Shown: positions 50,964 to 62,900 of the stretch, piece by piece
Numbering within the stretch: the first letter of the stretch is position 1
How the letters are laid out: each line of letters opens with the position of its first letter
Notes under the pieces: model-generated
Told to the model about the DNA's origin: nothing
The model's database searches: none
What the model saw: only the letters and a program-made list of their open reading frames with translations
Position numbers and translations under genes: made by a program
Source: Sipunculus nudus
Lineage: Eukaryota; Annelida; Sipuncula; Golfingiida; Sipunculidae
Assembly (NCBI GenBank): GCA_026874595.1
Contig: CM049318.1
Span: forward strand, 25,446,956-25,510,955
Direction of reading: 5' to 3'
DNA: 64,000 nt

Positions 50964-53900
50964 TGAGTTTAACATTTTCCTTTGCAGTACTATACAGGTT
51001 TTGATCAGATTCAGCCATATACATTTCATGAATGCAGCAAACGAAGTGTAATTGTTTTTTATGTTTTCCTGAAACTTCTGGGATAACAATTATTTTTTCC
51101 CAAATGACATTCATAAGTGATGAAATCACTTTAATAAATAAAGATATCCTTTATCAACCAGATGATTCGCAGTTTTTATTCATAGTTCCAAATACTCAAA
51201 ATTTGATGTAACGGAACATAATCTGTGACAGACATATGTTTCCTGAGATACCAGGGGCAGTAAACTTGTCATAGGGGACTACACCTAAAAATTATATCTC
51301 TAATAGTCATAATCATAGGCTTATGTTGATCACCGACCATGAAAACCCCTGTCTAGAAACCATATTTGATCAAGTACCATAATTAGTTCTTGAGATATCG
51401 AAGGAAATAGAATTTTCGTCAATGGCGGCCCTAATTTGCATATTTACACCACAAATATAGCTCGAAAAGATATAGCCATGGTCCCATATTAATCTTTGAC
51501 CATGAAAACCTAGGTCTAGACGCAATATTTTATCAGTTATAACGGTTAGTTCTTGAGATATTGAAGAAAATAGAATTTTCGTTAATGGCGGCCCTAATTT
51601 GCATATTAAAACCACAAATATAGCTGCAAAAGGTATAGCCATGGTCTTATATTAATCTTTGACCATGAAAACCTAGGTCTAGACGCAACATTATATCAGT
51701 TATAACGGTTAGTTCTTGAGATATTGAAGAAAATAGAATTTTCGTTAAAGGCGGCCCTAATTTGCATATGAAAAAATTGCCCAAGGTTGTCATGAGGACA
51801 ACCCAACTCAAAAGTGTCAGTGGACCCCTACCATTACAAATCCATCGAAAAACCTTATACTATAGACAATTCATAGGTTCACTATTGAATAAATATAGGT
51901 GACAACTCGACTACTAGACGAGATCACAATCGCAATCTCGCCTAGGCGAGATTAAAATCCATCATGGAGCAGGCCAGGATTTTAATCTCGCCTAGGCGAG
52001 TTAAAAATCTGTCTGGTGTCATCCAGGCCAGTTTAAAATCTGCCTGATATCACTTGGGCGAGTTTAAAATCTGCCTAGGCGAGATTAAAATAGTGATCTG
52101 ATCTAATTTCCCAATAAATTATGCATTGTAATTGACTTATGAAGATGTTTTCAGTCAGATTTTCAATATTTTAACACTGAATGGTTACGTATAGTTCACA
52201 AGTAATATATTTATTAATATTTACAGAATATTGTATTATTAATTAAATAATTAACATTAATTTTGGAAATGGAATATTTTATATTATATATTTTTTATTA
52301 ATATGGATATGTATAGTTCACAAGTAATATATATTTAATATTATTTACAGAATATTATAATATTTATGTAATACTTAACATTAATTTTTTTATTTTATAT
52401 TTTTATTTATAAACTATGTAATAAGAAACTTACATTGGTATTGTAAATGGCATATTCAAATGATATATGATGTGGGCTGCTGCTGGTTATTTACATAATA
52501 ATTTTGTTGTCAATTTTAATTTGAAGGGAAACTGGTATTAGTAATATTAGTAATGTAGTATTTTAAAAAGACAAAAGGAACATAGCTCATTTATTTTTTA
52601 TCAATATAATTCAATGCATGTTCACATGCATAAATAATCTATTACTCTATGAATCTAGAATTCATATTTTTTCTGATATGATATAATACTGTCCAAAAAA
52701 AGCAGTTATCTTGAAACACAGTCTACATAAATATTGAAGCTTCACAAAATGCCTCACAAAATAAGACAAAGAAATATTCACTTGCATACATTTGTGTATC
52801 AACTTTTACCTTTTCTCATATGATGTTTAATTACCTAAAAAAAGGATGGTGTATCAAAGTCCATCATAAATACTGATACCCTGCATATTTTGTACCATAA
52901 GTGTACATGTTTTGACTGTTGAGTGTTGAATACCTGGGTGAAAAGAAACATTTGAACTAGATCAACCAACTTATTTGTTCTGTAAGAATTATCAAATAGG
53001 ATGATTGTTTATGTTAATGTGTAAAATACTCATTAAATAGTGATTTAATAGCTATCTAAACTAATCTATCTATCTGTCTATCTATCTATCTATGATTGAT
53101 TCAATATGCAAGTGGATGACTTTTTCCCCCAGATTTGCTCTTCATAATATCTCGTAAGTGTGCTTCAATATACCTCTTTACTCTCTAATTGCCATATTTT
53201 TAAATACAATTACAAATTATTTTTTTGTAAAAATTATTAGTGATATTTAAAATCCCAAGGTTGTTAAGAAAACTGGAGAAAAAAAATAAAGATTAATTAA
53301 TGTTTAGCAAAAAATTGCTATGATAAGGATGCTGTAGACCACATGAAACACATCAAAGGTTCAAATAATAATCAAATATCTATTTCATAATTCTGTTTCC
53401 AAAATTAATGTTAATTATCACATGAATAATTTTTACATTACTGTGAAAAAGTTAATTATTACATTAATACTATAATATTCTGTAAATATTAATAAATATA
53501 TTAACTTTGAACTATATATAACCATTCAGTGTTAAAATATTGAAAATCCGGCTGAAAACATTTTTCATATGTCAATTACAATGCTTAATATATTAGGAAA
53601 TTAGATCAGATCACTATTTTAATCTCGCCTAGGCAGATTTTAAACTCGCCTAAGTAATATCAGACAGATTTTAAACTCGCCTGGATGACACCAGATGGAT
53701 TTTAAACTCGCCTAGGCGAGATTAAAATCCTGGCCTGCTCCATGATGGATTTTAATCTCGCCTAGGCGAGATTGCGATTGTGATCTCGTCTAGGCGAGTT
53801 TAAAATCTGTCTAGCCGAGATCACAATTGCAATCTCGCCTAGGCGATATCACAATCGCGTCTAGGCGAATTTAAAATCCGCCTGGATTTCAATCTCGTCT

Positions 53901-56900
53901 CTGACATATACAAATACATATACATGTATACATATATAATGATGATGGGGTATAATAATAAAAGGTGAATCAAGGATGATGGCAAGATCTTCCTGACAAC
54001 CAGACATTGGTGAGGACCGAGACATGGGTGTGGCCACAGCACACGCCTTATCACTTCTACACCTTGGTATAACAAGGTAATTTATTGATTATGCTATATA
54101 TTGATCAATGCCCGTCTCAGTGGCTGTGTTATCAAGTGAGATCGTAAAAAATCATGTACAGTTGAAATAAACTGATAGCATTTATACAATTGTTGTTATT
54201 TAAACTACTGACTTTTCTAAATGTTAACCATTGCCACATCAACATATGTGCTCAACTATGTGCCTTCTGCTAAATATTTGTATATTCTAAAGTACATAAT
54301 GTTGTACTCTGTTTACAATTATGTATACCTATACATGTAATATGTATATTTCGAAAGGAGGAGGCCATTCTAGAGTAATTAGATTCATATAGTTCAGACC
54401 ACAAATTTAAAACACAGCTGGTTTACAGTTTTTAAAGCACATGGTATACACATGTTTGAGTACAGTCTGCTCCTGTTGAATGTAACAGGATCTTTCATTA
54501 CTGTGAACATGACAGATGTTTTGATACTGTCTCATGAATCATATGTAAAAATCTGCACTCACTGACTGAAGATCCCTGCTTGACTAAAGTTTGACTGTGT
54601 GTTATCATGCCAAAGGTTGGCAATTCATTCTGACCATGGTTTTCGTCTTTATTTTTCCTTTGACTATATTATTACTTCACTAAATATAATAATTATATAA
54701 AGTCTCAAACATTTTGAGTACCAACCCTACAATGGAACACTACTATTTACTTAACTGATGTTTTTGAATTTTAATTAATGATGGTGACCTGCTGGGTCAC
54801 ATGTTCCAAGAACCAGTGACCAGATTTATATAGAATAACCCTCCCTAACTCCAAGAGATGTCCATATACCCTTACCATAACACAGTATATACTGCAACTT
54901 ACAGTATATACTGTAATCATGCTGCCACTATACTGCATTCCTACTACTTTGTCCGAAGCTGATACATGGACCATACTGCTCTTATGCTGCGACCTAGCAG
55001 CAGCTTTTCAGTCTACAATGTGTCCATGCTGTGATCCCTCAGTAACTTTTATGTTCTTACTGCTTCCATGCTGTTTATTCTTATAATCACTGGTAAACCT
55101 ATGCTATTTTAATACTGAATTTCCTCTGTCAGTGGTTTCTTCCAAATTTCTCATACTGCTTCATGCTGCAATATCTTTGTTGGTTTTATGTTCATATTTC
55201 ACAGGTACCGTAATCGACGTAATAAGCGCCCCTCCCGTAATAAGCGCCCCCCCCCCCCCCTTTTCACATAAAGAAAACTAAGGGATGAGCCATCTTAACC
55301 TCACTTTTCTCCCTAGCCAATATAACATGGGGCAACATAATGCTTTCATTTCTCCCCGCCAAGCTTAAAAGTTACCGCCAGTTTTTACTCTATTTCCGTT
55401 AGGCTTTATCATCTAATATTATTATCAGTGGTCAAGTGTGTCATAGATAACATTAACTGACTGTCCATGAAGGCCGACCCTGCAGGTGGCCATGCTGATC
55501 GGGTGACCTGAATTTAGATATGTGGATGTATTTGCAATGAAATATATATACTTACCACATTTGTTCGTGTACAGGACAATAAATTTTATCCTAAAAATAT
55601 TTGGCAAAGAAGGGCGGCTGTTTTATAAACGGGTACAAGTTTTTTATAGTCCTCAGGGCCACCAAGGATAATTTAAAGAACATTACAATGCTTTGTTTTT
55701 GTTTTAATTTATTGTTTATACATAAGATTTACAGGGGCACATAGTTAAATAATTGGTAAGAGAAGGTTTGCCCTTGCCCCATTGAAACAGGAATTTTAAC
55801 TGAATCAATATATGAAAGCCCTTCTGACAGAGCCAATGATTTTCCGTGGACGGAATTGCGGAACTGACAGACCGAAACGGAATCCCCATTCCTAAAAATA
55901 AAAGTTGTAATGCATTTTTTGGGCAAAAAAACATCTTGGCAATTCACTTGAAACATGTATGCAATGATATAATTGTCTATGCCGCTGACAGTGTACGGGG
56001 CTTATCAATTTGCGCATTTGCTCAAGATCCCAGATTGCTGGGTTTATTTGTGTGAATACAGGGCTCGTGCAAGGGATGCTGGGAACTTACTAGCCTACTT
56101 TGCTAAATGTCCAGTAGCACGTAATATGCATATTAAAACAAGGATGATTTTTTTCATATGGTGCCGTATTTACCGCGTTAAATGTTCACGAGACCAGTGA
56201 ATGCCAAAGCTGTCAGCTGGCTTGCACACTGACATACACGCAGACTCGCACATGGCACTTCGATTACAATACAACCAGTAGCACGTTATCATTTTGAATA
56301 TGAAGCGGCCTTTCCTCAGAGGACGCAAAATTTGATGTTTGTCAAGCTAGTATTATTGAACTACATCAAGAAATGAATGTATTATAACGGGACCATGTTT
56401 CCACGTGATATAAATATGAAAAATTTCCTCACAATTTTAGAACAAAACCCCGGATTTGGTGCGTAAACGCACTGAAGTTAATATAAAATGCTGGATTCAG
56501 AGGGCCAGTTTTCAGCTTTTATTAAAAAATCTTTTGCATGTAATATCAGGCATAATGGAGGCCCAAAAGGACAATTATTGGCGATGCCATTTCATGTCAT
56601 ACATCGGCTCAGCAGTCAAATGTATTTGCGCAAAGTGACTGACATAATCGGGTCACCAATGTCCCGTATTATATTTTTTTCATCTTTCAAATAAATACCG
56701 TTTTACATACCTTTACATGAACATTTAATATATTCCACTACCTTATTAGGCGGTGACTTTCATTAAAGAGTTCATTTATTCTGCAATCTCGAACTGCAGT
56801 CAATCCTACAATTCTCTCATACAACACAAAATAAAATTGTCTGCAAATCGGGATCACTTGGATAAGTTATTATTTTTCAAAACTTCACACAACCATCGCT

Positions 56901-59900
56901 AAAAGATCATTGGTTTTTCTTAATTGTCCTGAATGTGTAGTGAAGTCAAACACATGTACACATGCGGCAGTGTTAAATTAGAGGATCGTAATGCACTTTG
57001 GAAGTTGGCAGATATGGGTAGGGGGAGGGGCGCTAATTAGGGTATAAAAAATATTTGTAACAATTTAATTTTGAAAGCGCCTGGGGCGCTTATTACGTCG
57101 AATACAGTAATACCGCCTTTCCCACTGTCTGTGTTTTCTTTGATATGTGTACCAATTATCAAATGCTTTCACACTGCAATGTCCTGTCTTACTCTGCTGT
57201 GATTGGCTAAACTGATTTACTGGGAAAAGCAGCCATCTTTGTAAAAATTTGGAAAATGTGCTTTGTTAGCTCTTGTACAAATATGAGTATTGGTGCCTTA
57301 GGAGCTCAAGTAAGAGTAACATTCAACAGATCCAGCATGTTCAGAGGACTCATTAGATTAATTAGAACATACAATCACTTGATGGAAGACAGGAATCGAG
57401 GACCAGGAGCAGCTATTTATGTAACAGCTATCAGTAAGTTTGAACTACATAGCTCATAGTTCAATAAGTTGGCACAAATAACATGTTACCGGTAATATCA
57501 CAAACACTGCAAATTTTCAACCATTAATGAGATCTAGCCCATTTGGTTTATATGATGAATATAAAATCAAGTCGAACTGTTTGTTTTTTTAAAAGCTGCC
57601 TCAAAGATGTATTGTTATATTTTTATAATTATAAAAATGTTATATTTATATAATTTTAAATATTCCATCAGACCATGCATTTTCTTTATTTGTTATTTAA
57701 AAGATATTTAGTTTTATAACCTTGTTGTTTAGTATTTTACCACACTGGCTCTTTGGCAGGCATTCTGTTAATATAATAAATGTATGACGTAGTACATGAA
57801 ACAAACCTATTTTGATGTGAATCATATAATGCAGGACATGTTTCTGGAATTTAATAAATACACAGTTATTTCTACTTTTATGATACTGCAAATATACAGG
57901 AAACAATACTGAAACCATACAGTTTGCATACTGCAAATATGCTGCATGCCTATTCTGTATGCTGCAAGCATACCACTCAGCTAAATATTGCTTTCAAACT
58001 GTTTTCATAATGCTTTCCTGCTGCTCTTATGCTCACTATCTATGCTTTTCACAACAGCTATACTGCTTTCCTTCGGCTTTCCTGCTGCATCTGTATATTA
58101 CATGCTTTCCTAGAGTTTTCATACTTCAAACTGTTTACTTCTTTCATACAGTTTATATACTCTTTCCATACTGTTTATGGCATTTGTAGCTCAGTACAAT
58201 CAGGGGCAGTTGAAGACAACCACTGAATGGTTAGGGCATACCAAATTAAGGTGAAGGTCACCAAATTATGACAATAATTCACAGTGGGGTATGCTGCGTG
58301 TCATAGATCTGCAGTCCTACCAGGTTTTATTTTGTCAGTGGTACATGCTCCAAATGTTACACATTCTGTGAGGTGGCAAATATGAGATCTATATGCTGAT
58401 ACAAATTTAACCTTTAAAATGTTTATATTGTCCGAAGCATGCACTGTTTTGACTGTTTACATGACACACACATCCAGGGGGACAGATAAACAGAGTCTGA
58501 GTTTTAGTAGTTTACAGATTATAAACCAACAACTTGAGAGGGTTGAAATGTTGAATAACCATGCGCTGGGTGTGTAAAATTTGCCACTTGTTGTCATGAC
58601 TACCTATATATCATCTGATGGAGACTAAGATAAGTGGGGGTGTACTCTCTTATCAAGTAGTTATAAAAAACATCACCAGCTCCACCTAATGAGCACAGCA
58701 CTTGTGTGGTTACACAGTTTCTCACATAAAACACAGCTGTGGAAGACATTACATCCCTGACTTTTGGTCTACAAATGATCACTGTAAGCCTATGTGTGTG
58801 TACACCCCATACAAAGCACTTAGTATGCTCGTCTTCATTGAGCACTTCCCTGTTTCATACCCTTATGTTTATCTTAACATTTAATCATAAAATAAGCAGT
58901 AATGGTATGAGGTGATAAAGTATGACAGATTTTACAAGGCATTCAGATGATCAGATGATCAACTGAATGGTTACACATCTCACTATATCAATGGTTAACA
59001 GAGCTGTGATGGTTGATTACTGGTATATATGAAGGTTGGAAGTGAAAGCATACTAAATATACTCCATTCCACCACCCTAGTTCATCTATATTTTCCGTGA
59101 AAATTTTCATAAATTACTCTACAAGTTAACCTTTTTTCACCATAGCCATCTTTTAGCAGAAAAGCAGTTAATATTCACAGTTGCATGAATTCCATGTAAA
59201 ACCTCACCTAATAACCAACCCTGTTTTGTGTCTACCTGAAATTAATGACCATATGTTTGTGGTCCTGATTCTCTTTTGCTCTTTATGTAAGACCTAAAAA
59301 ATGTTACCACAGTCACTTTACTGAAGTTGGATTGGTGGCCATTATTTTAAGGTTTTTCTGTGTGTTATGGCAATATTCCATTGATGACCAAACTGAATTG
59401 TTTTAAAATATTTGAGTACACAAAGTTGATTTCACAGTGGTATATATATATACAGTAGAGCGCCGTATTTCCGAATGCCGAATTTCCAAAAATTCGTTTT
59501 TCCGAAAATTACAATTGGGAACTGAAAATGTATTTGTAGTTCCGAAATATATTTCAAGTATTTAAAAACCTAAAATGAGCTTTGTAATCACGAGTCCCAA
59601 GGCCTGCAGTCATGTGTTAAACCCAGGGGTGACCCTAATAATTAGTTGTTGGCCGATGTTGTCGCCGGGGCAAAGGTGTGAAAACTACAGCTAGCCACGC
59701 AACGCTCGGCGCCCTGTACCCCTAGCAAGCGACTGAGCAGTTTATCCAAGAGCACTTGTGTGTTATCAATCACACCTCGTTTGTACTCAAGCAAGCATAG
59801 TTTGTCGGCTTGGGACAGGATGTCATGCCAAATAACTGAGCAGTTTACTTGCATCAGTATTGGTGAGGTATAATTCATTAAACACTTGTGCCCGAGGAGC

Positions 59901-62900
59901 TTTTTAATGTCCCGGTCTTCAATTACGTAGATCGAAGAGAAACACCATGTTCCTTGGTGATGTTATTTGACCTTTCCCTCCAGTGAATTCGATGAAATAA
60001 GAGCACGCACGTATCCTTAAATCAGGTTAGACTGACCTTTGCCAATTATGCTCAGCAATAATCCAATATTTTTTTTATACGTCCAGGTCGTCAATTACGA
60101 TTATCAAAAAGAAACACCATGTTTCTCGGGTAAAATGGCAGTAAGTTAATCATTAACTGTTGTACTTACTTGCCGCTGCCGCTAGACCTTTGTCTGCATT
60201 TCCGAATGTTCGTTTTTACGAACAAAAGGCTTGTCCCCCGACGCTTTCGGAAAAACGGCGCTCTACTGTACATATCACTTTTTCATCATCTCCTTTACAT
60301 GACACATACATTTTTCCCAAAAAATTAGGATTCCTATATCACAGAGAGACACAAGTATGCCCCCTTCCAAGAATGCTTTAGTTAATGCAGCTCTCGAAAG
60401 TCCAAGTCAACATTAATTATCATAAAATAAATATATTGGTCTCTTATGTATAAATATATTTGTCTCTTACTTATATGACTATCATTTATTGCCACACTAC
60501 CAAATGTGATTAAAACTCAAATCTATTAGCTATTAAATTATTTGAAAGAAATAACAACAAAACTTGGCAAACACAGGTGATGGAACAGTTCAACTAAATT
60601 GCTATCCCTATTGATTACGCTTAATTCTGCATGTGTGCAAGACATGTTTCATACATTCTAATGACACTTAATTGACACAAAGGTCTATAATTAACACTTC
60701 AGAATACTGAAATCATTAATTAAACTTTGTCATGATGGATTAGGTATAATAGCTTTGATCAGACTTAATTTATTGATATTGTCAAAAACAGTTCAAAATC
60801 ATTTTGTGTCAACAGGGTATTAGTATTAGGTATTTATTATTATTCATGTTTTCATCACAAGTAGTACATCCATAATTTCAACATGTAACCTGTGATATCT
60901 GGCTTTTGGTGTTTACACAAAATGGCTGCAAGCATGAGCAGTTGAGAAGCTTGAAGAAATTACAGGGTTTGACACAATGAAAAAGCAGGGGTGCGACACA
61001 AAAGTACTCCAAAGAGAGCATCAAGATGAGGATCTATCTGCACAGAGAGTTTGGTGGTAAGGGGACATGTATTGACAAATTTTAAACAGGAATAACTCTG
61101 GTTTTGGACTACGCCTAAACCCCTCAATTAGAGTAGGATATCAATAGCTGGTAACTGGTGAAGACCAACTTGGTGCGAAAGTTACATAACCAGATCACAG
61201 CCTGCTGACAGTGACAGTGACTGGAGCTGCCAATAGCCCTGTGCTGTCAAATTTAACATTCAGCAAGTGTATTGGTAAATATCCATTTTACATCAAAAAC
61301 ACAACTATCAAAACACAGGTGTTTTCCAGTTCACAATGGGATGACTCCAAAAACATTTCAGGAATAACTGCCACCAAACACTGTGTAACCAGCCATCCTG
61401 TGTTTTAGCTGTTCCCATCCTGTAAGTTAGCATATTTCATGCTATCAGGCCCGGCCATCACTGAAAGGTCATTATCTTGATAAAGGTTACCTATTAATAC
61501 GTTAAGTGTGTAAATTTAACATCATCCTGCAGTGCTCCACATGGATTGTATGCCCTGTACCTAAGGACCTGCTTGACTGTAATTATACCTCTGCCAGAAG
61601 GTGAGGTATCATATTTTGCCACTGGTTATGTAACTAGTGGGTTTGTCTGTTAGCAACTTTGCACATTTAGTTTTTGATGAAATTTTGTGGAGGGATAGGG
61701 TTCTACACAAGGAACCAATATATTAAATATTTGAAGTATCTGGATCACCATTGTATGAGTTTTTCATTAAAAATTATATATGCCATTGTGATCGACATAT
61801 GGCTATTTCAGTCTTTGTCCAAGCTAATAGCCACAGGCTATTACATAGGTATTACAGGGTGCTTTTGTTCTGGAGTTGACCTGTGAACTACATTAGTGAA
61901 CAATGACAATTTGTGCCCATACAGAAACAAACAAGAGTTATATTAGGATTCTAATTAAGGTATGTTAGGGTCACAAACGTAAAGTGAACCACAATACAGG
62001 ATTGTTACCAAGGGAGGTTCAGATAAATCATGAATATTCATGTGTCTCATAAACATGATTCTTTTCTAAATGAATGAACTGAATAACTTTGGGGTTCATG
62101 TTACTGACCATGTAAATATATAATTAGTTGAACAACATACCACAAGGATGTATTCATGAATATTCATGAGTATACTCTTGGTTCGCCTGGCTTCATCATC
62201 AGGAAGAATGGTGTTTATACTCTTATATATTCACTGTTAATTTAGTTATGAATATTCATTAAATTATGACATGGTTCTCCTGATATTTGGTAGGTCACTG
62301 AGTCAGGAATCTAATTTAGTAAACATTTATCATGCCCAATTTATGAATCTTTATTAGCGATTTAATTGCTAAGTAAAGCTATAAGAGGTAAGGATGACAC
62401 CTGAGCTCATTCTCATACCGGGCTCAGCCAGTTCCCTCAATGGAGCTGACTTGATTGTGGGAAACCTAGTATGAATATTATAACCTACACAAGGAGAAAT
62501 TCTGAACAAAAGATAGAGATGAAATAGTTTAGAGCTATAATTTTGTAGATTCCATATAAAGCCATTTTCAAGAACAGCCAACAATGCCCAAGGTCAGTGA
62601 CCGCAGGCTGAGGGGCCAGAAGAGAAGTCTGAGGGGTCCATAGAGCAGCAGAAACCCACCCACACATGATGCTGGATCCTGAGCAACCTTTACCACCAGC
62701 ATATACCCAGACTAGCAATGTCTAGAATCCAACAGACGATAATGAGTGATCGTTGTAATCATCATTAGCCTGTTGTATTACATGTCCTTCATGCTTAGGA
62801 GTCAGAATTTTCAGTCAGTTCACATAAAAAATGATTTACTCATGAATATTTAAAAGTTGTTTAACTGCATGTCTTTTACAACAGGGTGTAGGTCATGGAT

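Larger units (their letters stand above)
44749..53906 (+). mobile_element. 9.16-kb DNA transposon with XPG-type transposase, probably Academ superfamily
   Basis: The ends are inverted repeats: TGTCAGAGACGAGATTGAAA at the left and its complement at the right, continuing for over 100 bp with the palindrome CTCGCCTAGGCGAG. Inside them are 163-bp subterminal repeats in inverted orientation on the two sides (45008-45990 and 51278-51770), and between these a transposase-like gene (46520-50867) with an XPG-type nuclease region and Cys clusters. From memory, Academ elements carry such a nuclease and make 3-4 bp duplications, which agrees with the TATA pair. The right arm is interrupted by a related 1.87-kb element. 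It lies in GALNT intron 1, opposite to the gene. Confidence 0.85.

Noticed and set aside
50742-51129. Minus-strand open frames with Ile-Tyr runs
   Set aside because: Translation of the (TA)n tract.
59642-59878. Minus-strand open frame in the 816-bp TIR element, considered as transposase
   Set aside because: Only 78 codons and no recognisable DDE or DNA-binding motif; kept only as a remark.
62485-62718. Minus-strand open frame considered as an upstream GALNT exon with a membrane segment
   Set aside because: It lies downstream of the first visible exon in the direction of transcription, and matches a repeat copy at 36160-36345.
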